A stretch of DNA of 6,505 bases from Acidobacteriota bacterium. GTDB taxonomy: Bacteria; Acidobacteriota; Vicinamibacteria; Vicinamibacterales; UBA2999. The notes beneath the pieces were generated by a model. The model was not told the origin of the DNA and ran no database searches. It worked only from the letters and a program-made list of their open reading frames with translations. Made by a program: the position numbers and the translations under genes. Positions 5,748 to 6,505 of the stretch are shown in pieces (position 1 is the first letter of the stretch; the number at the start of each line of letters is the position of its first letter). The stretch spans positions 1 through 6,505 of the forward strand of contig JABFRY010000470.1 of the NCBI GenBank assembly GCA_013140955.1. Reading direction: 5' to 3'.

Positions 5748-6503
5748 ATGGCGCTTCGAGCCCAGGCCGCAACGGCAGCACTCGCGGGCGCGGCACTCAT
5801 CGCCGCGACCTGGCAGGCCCTGGCGCCCATCGTGGGACTGCCCGTGTGGCACCTGTACCGGGCGCAGGCGCTTCATGCGGCCGGCGTCATCCTGGTGCTC
5901 ACCCTGGTCGGCACGCACGGTGGCGCACGGTTCGGCTCCGCCAACGTGGTCACCATGCTCCGGCTCGCGCTCCTGGCCTTCGTGACGGCGCTCGTGTGGG
6001 AGGCCTCGACCCCGCCCCTCGCCTGGACGGCGGCCTGGATCGGACTCGCAGCCCTTGCGCTCGACGGCGTGGACGGCTGGCTGGCCCGGCGCGGCGGCAT
6101 CGCCAGCCGTTTCGGCGCACGCTTCGACATGGAAGTGGACGCCCTGCTCGTGCTGGCGCTCGCCGCGCTGGTCTGGCATCACGAGAAGGCCGGCGCGTGG
6201 ATCCTGCTGGCAGGCCTGCTCCGCTACCTCTTCGTGGTGGCGGGATGGCTGCGTCCGTGGATGCGACGGGCGTTGCCGCCGAGCCAGCGCCGACGGGTGG
6301 CTTGCGTCGTGCAGATTGGCGGCCTGCTGCTGGCCCTGACGCCGGCCGCCGCCCCCGGCCAGAGCGTCGTCATTGCCGGCGTGGCGCTCCTCGTCCTGCT
6401 CCACTCGTTTGGAGCCGATACACTGTGGTTGTGGCGGGAGCGGCTCCTGCCCCCACAGCCCGCCGGCCATCAGGGGCCGACCGCGGGCTGGGGCAGGGCC
6501 TAG
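5748..6503 (+). CDS. CDP-alcohol phosphatidyltransferase family membrane protein
   Basis: The 251-residue protein has the complete family signature D-x2-DG-x2-AR-x8-G-x3-D-x3-D: Asp106, Asp109, Gly110, Ala113, Arg114, Gly123, Asp127 and Asp131. The first three Asp bind divalent metals and the last is the catalytic base in known structures. About six to eight hydrophobic segments (roughly 7-29, 42-56, 67-86, 92-105, 132-146, 151-167, 187-203, 205-222) place it in the inner membrane. The family transfers a phospho-alcohol from a CDP-alcohol to an acceptor hydroxyl, usually in phospholipid synthesis. Divergent orientation from the dehydrogenase, with a 58-73 bp shared promoter region, suggests joint control with that operon, hence a possible role in attaching a phospho-alcohol or lipid to the product. 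An ordinary phospholipid role is the alternative. The last ~18 residues, rich in Pro and Gly, are encoded by an inverted repeat and look added on. Confidence 0.9.
   Translation: MALRAQAATAALAGAALIAATWQALAPIVGLPVWHLYRAQALHAAGVILVLTLVGTHGGARFGSANVVTMLRLALLAFVTALVWEASTPPLAWTAAWIGLAALALDGVDGWLARRGGIASRFGARFDMEVDALLVLALAALVWHHEKAGAWILLAGLLRYLFVVAGWLRPWMRRALPPSQRRRVACVVQIGGLLLALTPAAAPGQSVVIAGVALLVLLHSFGADTLWLWRERLLPPQPAGHQGPTAGWGRA
6446..6497. repeat. Long imperfect inverted repeat at the 3' end of the CDP-alcohol transferase gene
   Basis: 6446-6453 pairs with 6490-6497, and 6457-6463 pairs with 6483-6489. That gives 15 Watson-Crick pairs interrupted only by a 3-nt bulge at 6454-6456. The loop holds a further 5-bp stem (6464-6468 with 6475-6479). 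In total 20 pairs span 52 nt, ending 3 nt before the TAG at 6501-6503. There is no T-tract in the two bases that remain of the window. It could act as a terminator placed inside the coding end, an mRNA-stabilising stem, or a REP-like insertion that supplied the protein's tail. Confidence 0.55.
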
Positions 6504-6505
6504 GG

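Noticed and set aside
5241..6470. A 409-codon minus-strand open frame across the membrane enzyme and the dehydrogenase start.
   Set aside because: Low-complexity Arg/Gly/Gln-rich translation, while the opposite strand holds a perfect CDP-alcohol transferase motif and the dehydrogenase has its own frame.
1..6505. Search for tRNA, rRNA, CRISPR array, riboswitch, transposase or attachment-site signs.
   Set aside because: No cloverleaf, regularly spaced repeats, transposase motif or flanking direct repeats were seen on either strand. Small or degenerate elements could be missed by eye.

Overview
The DNA is very GC-rich, with strong third-position GC bias and densely packed genes. The first gene, cut by the left edge, encodes the C-terminal part of a VWFA-related protein of a type that is abundant in Acidobacteriota. 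This points to a soil or sediment acidobacterium, perhaps of the Vicinamibacteria group. That placement is inference from one protein family plus base composition.

Layout from left to right. (1) 3-1253 (+): VWFA-related protein, 5' end missing. (2) 1254-1366: short intergenic region with two GC hairpins and a possible extended -10 box. (3) 1367-2338 (+): stand-alone RibD-type pyrimidine/pteridine reductase with a roughly 95-residue N-terminal extension. (4) 2339-2354: convergent gap containing GC hairpins. (5) A tight minus-strand operon, transcribed right to left: zinc-less BchC-like dehydrogenase (4709-5674 or 5689), PTPS/QueD-like T-fold protein (4286-4693), GT4 glycosyltransferase (3226-4281) and class I SAM methyltransferase (2355-3233). 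Gaps are 15 and 4 nt, and the last two genes overlap by 8 nt. (6) 5690-5747: compact divergent promoter. (7) 5748-6503 (+): CDP-alcohol phosphatidyltransferase family membrane enzyme, whose last codons lie in a long inverted repeat. No gene-free stretch exceeds 300 bases. I see no tRNA, rRNA, CRISPR array or mobile element.

The interesting part is the six-gene group from 1367 to 6503. Two members resemble enzymes that handle GTP-derived heterocycles (RibD reductase domain and PTPS/QueD fold). The others are a dehydrogenase/reductase, a sugar transferase, a methyl transferase and a phospho-alcohol transferase. The PTPS-like protein lacks the canonical catalytic Cys, the Asp-His pair and one zinc His, but keeps the glutamate that anchors the pterin. 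The group looks like a dedicated pathway for a modified (reduced, methylated, glycosylated, possibly lipid- or phospho-linked) pteridine or pyrimidine-like small molecule, and not queuosine, folate or riboflavin synthesis. The pathway and product are inference; the gene families and missing residues are read directly from the sequence.
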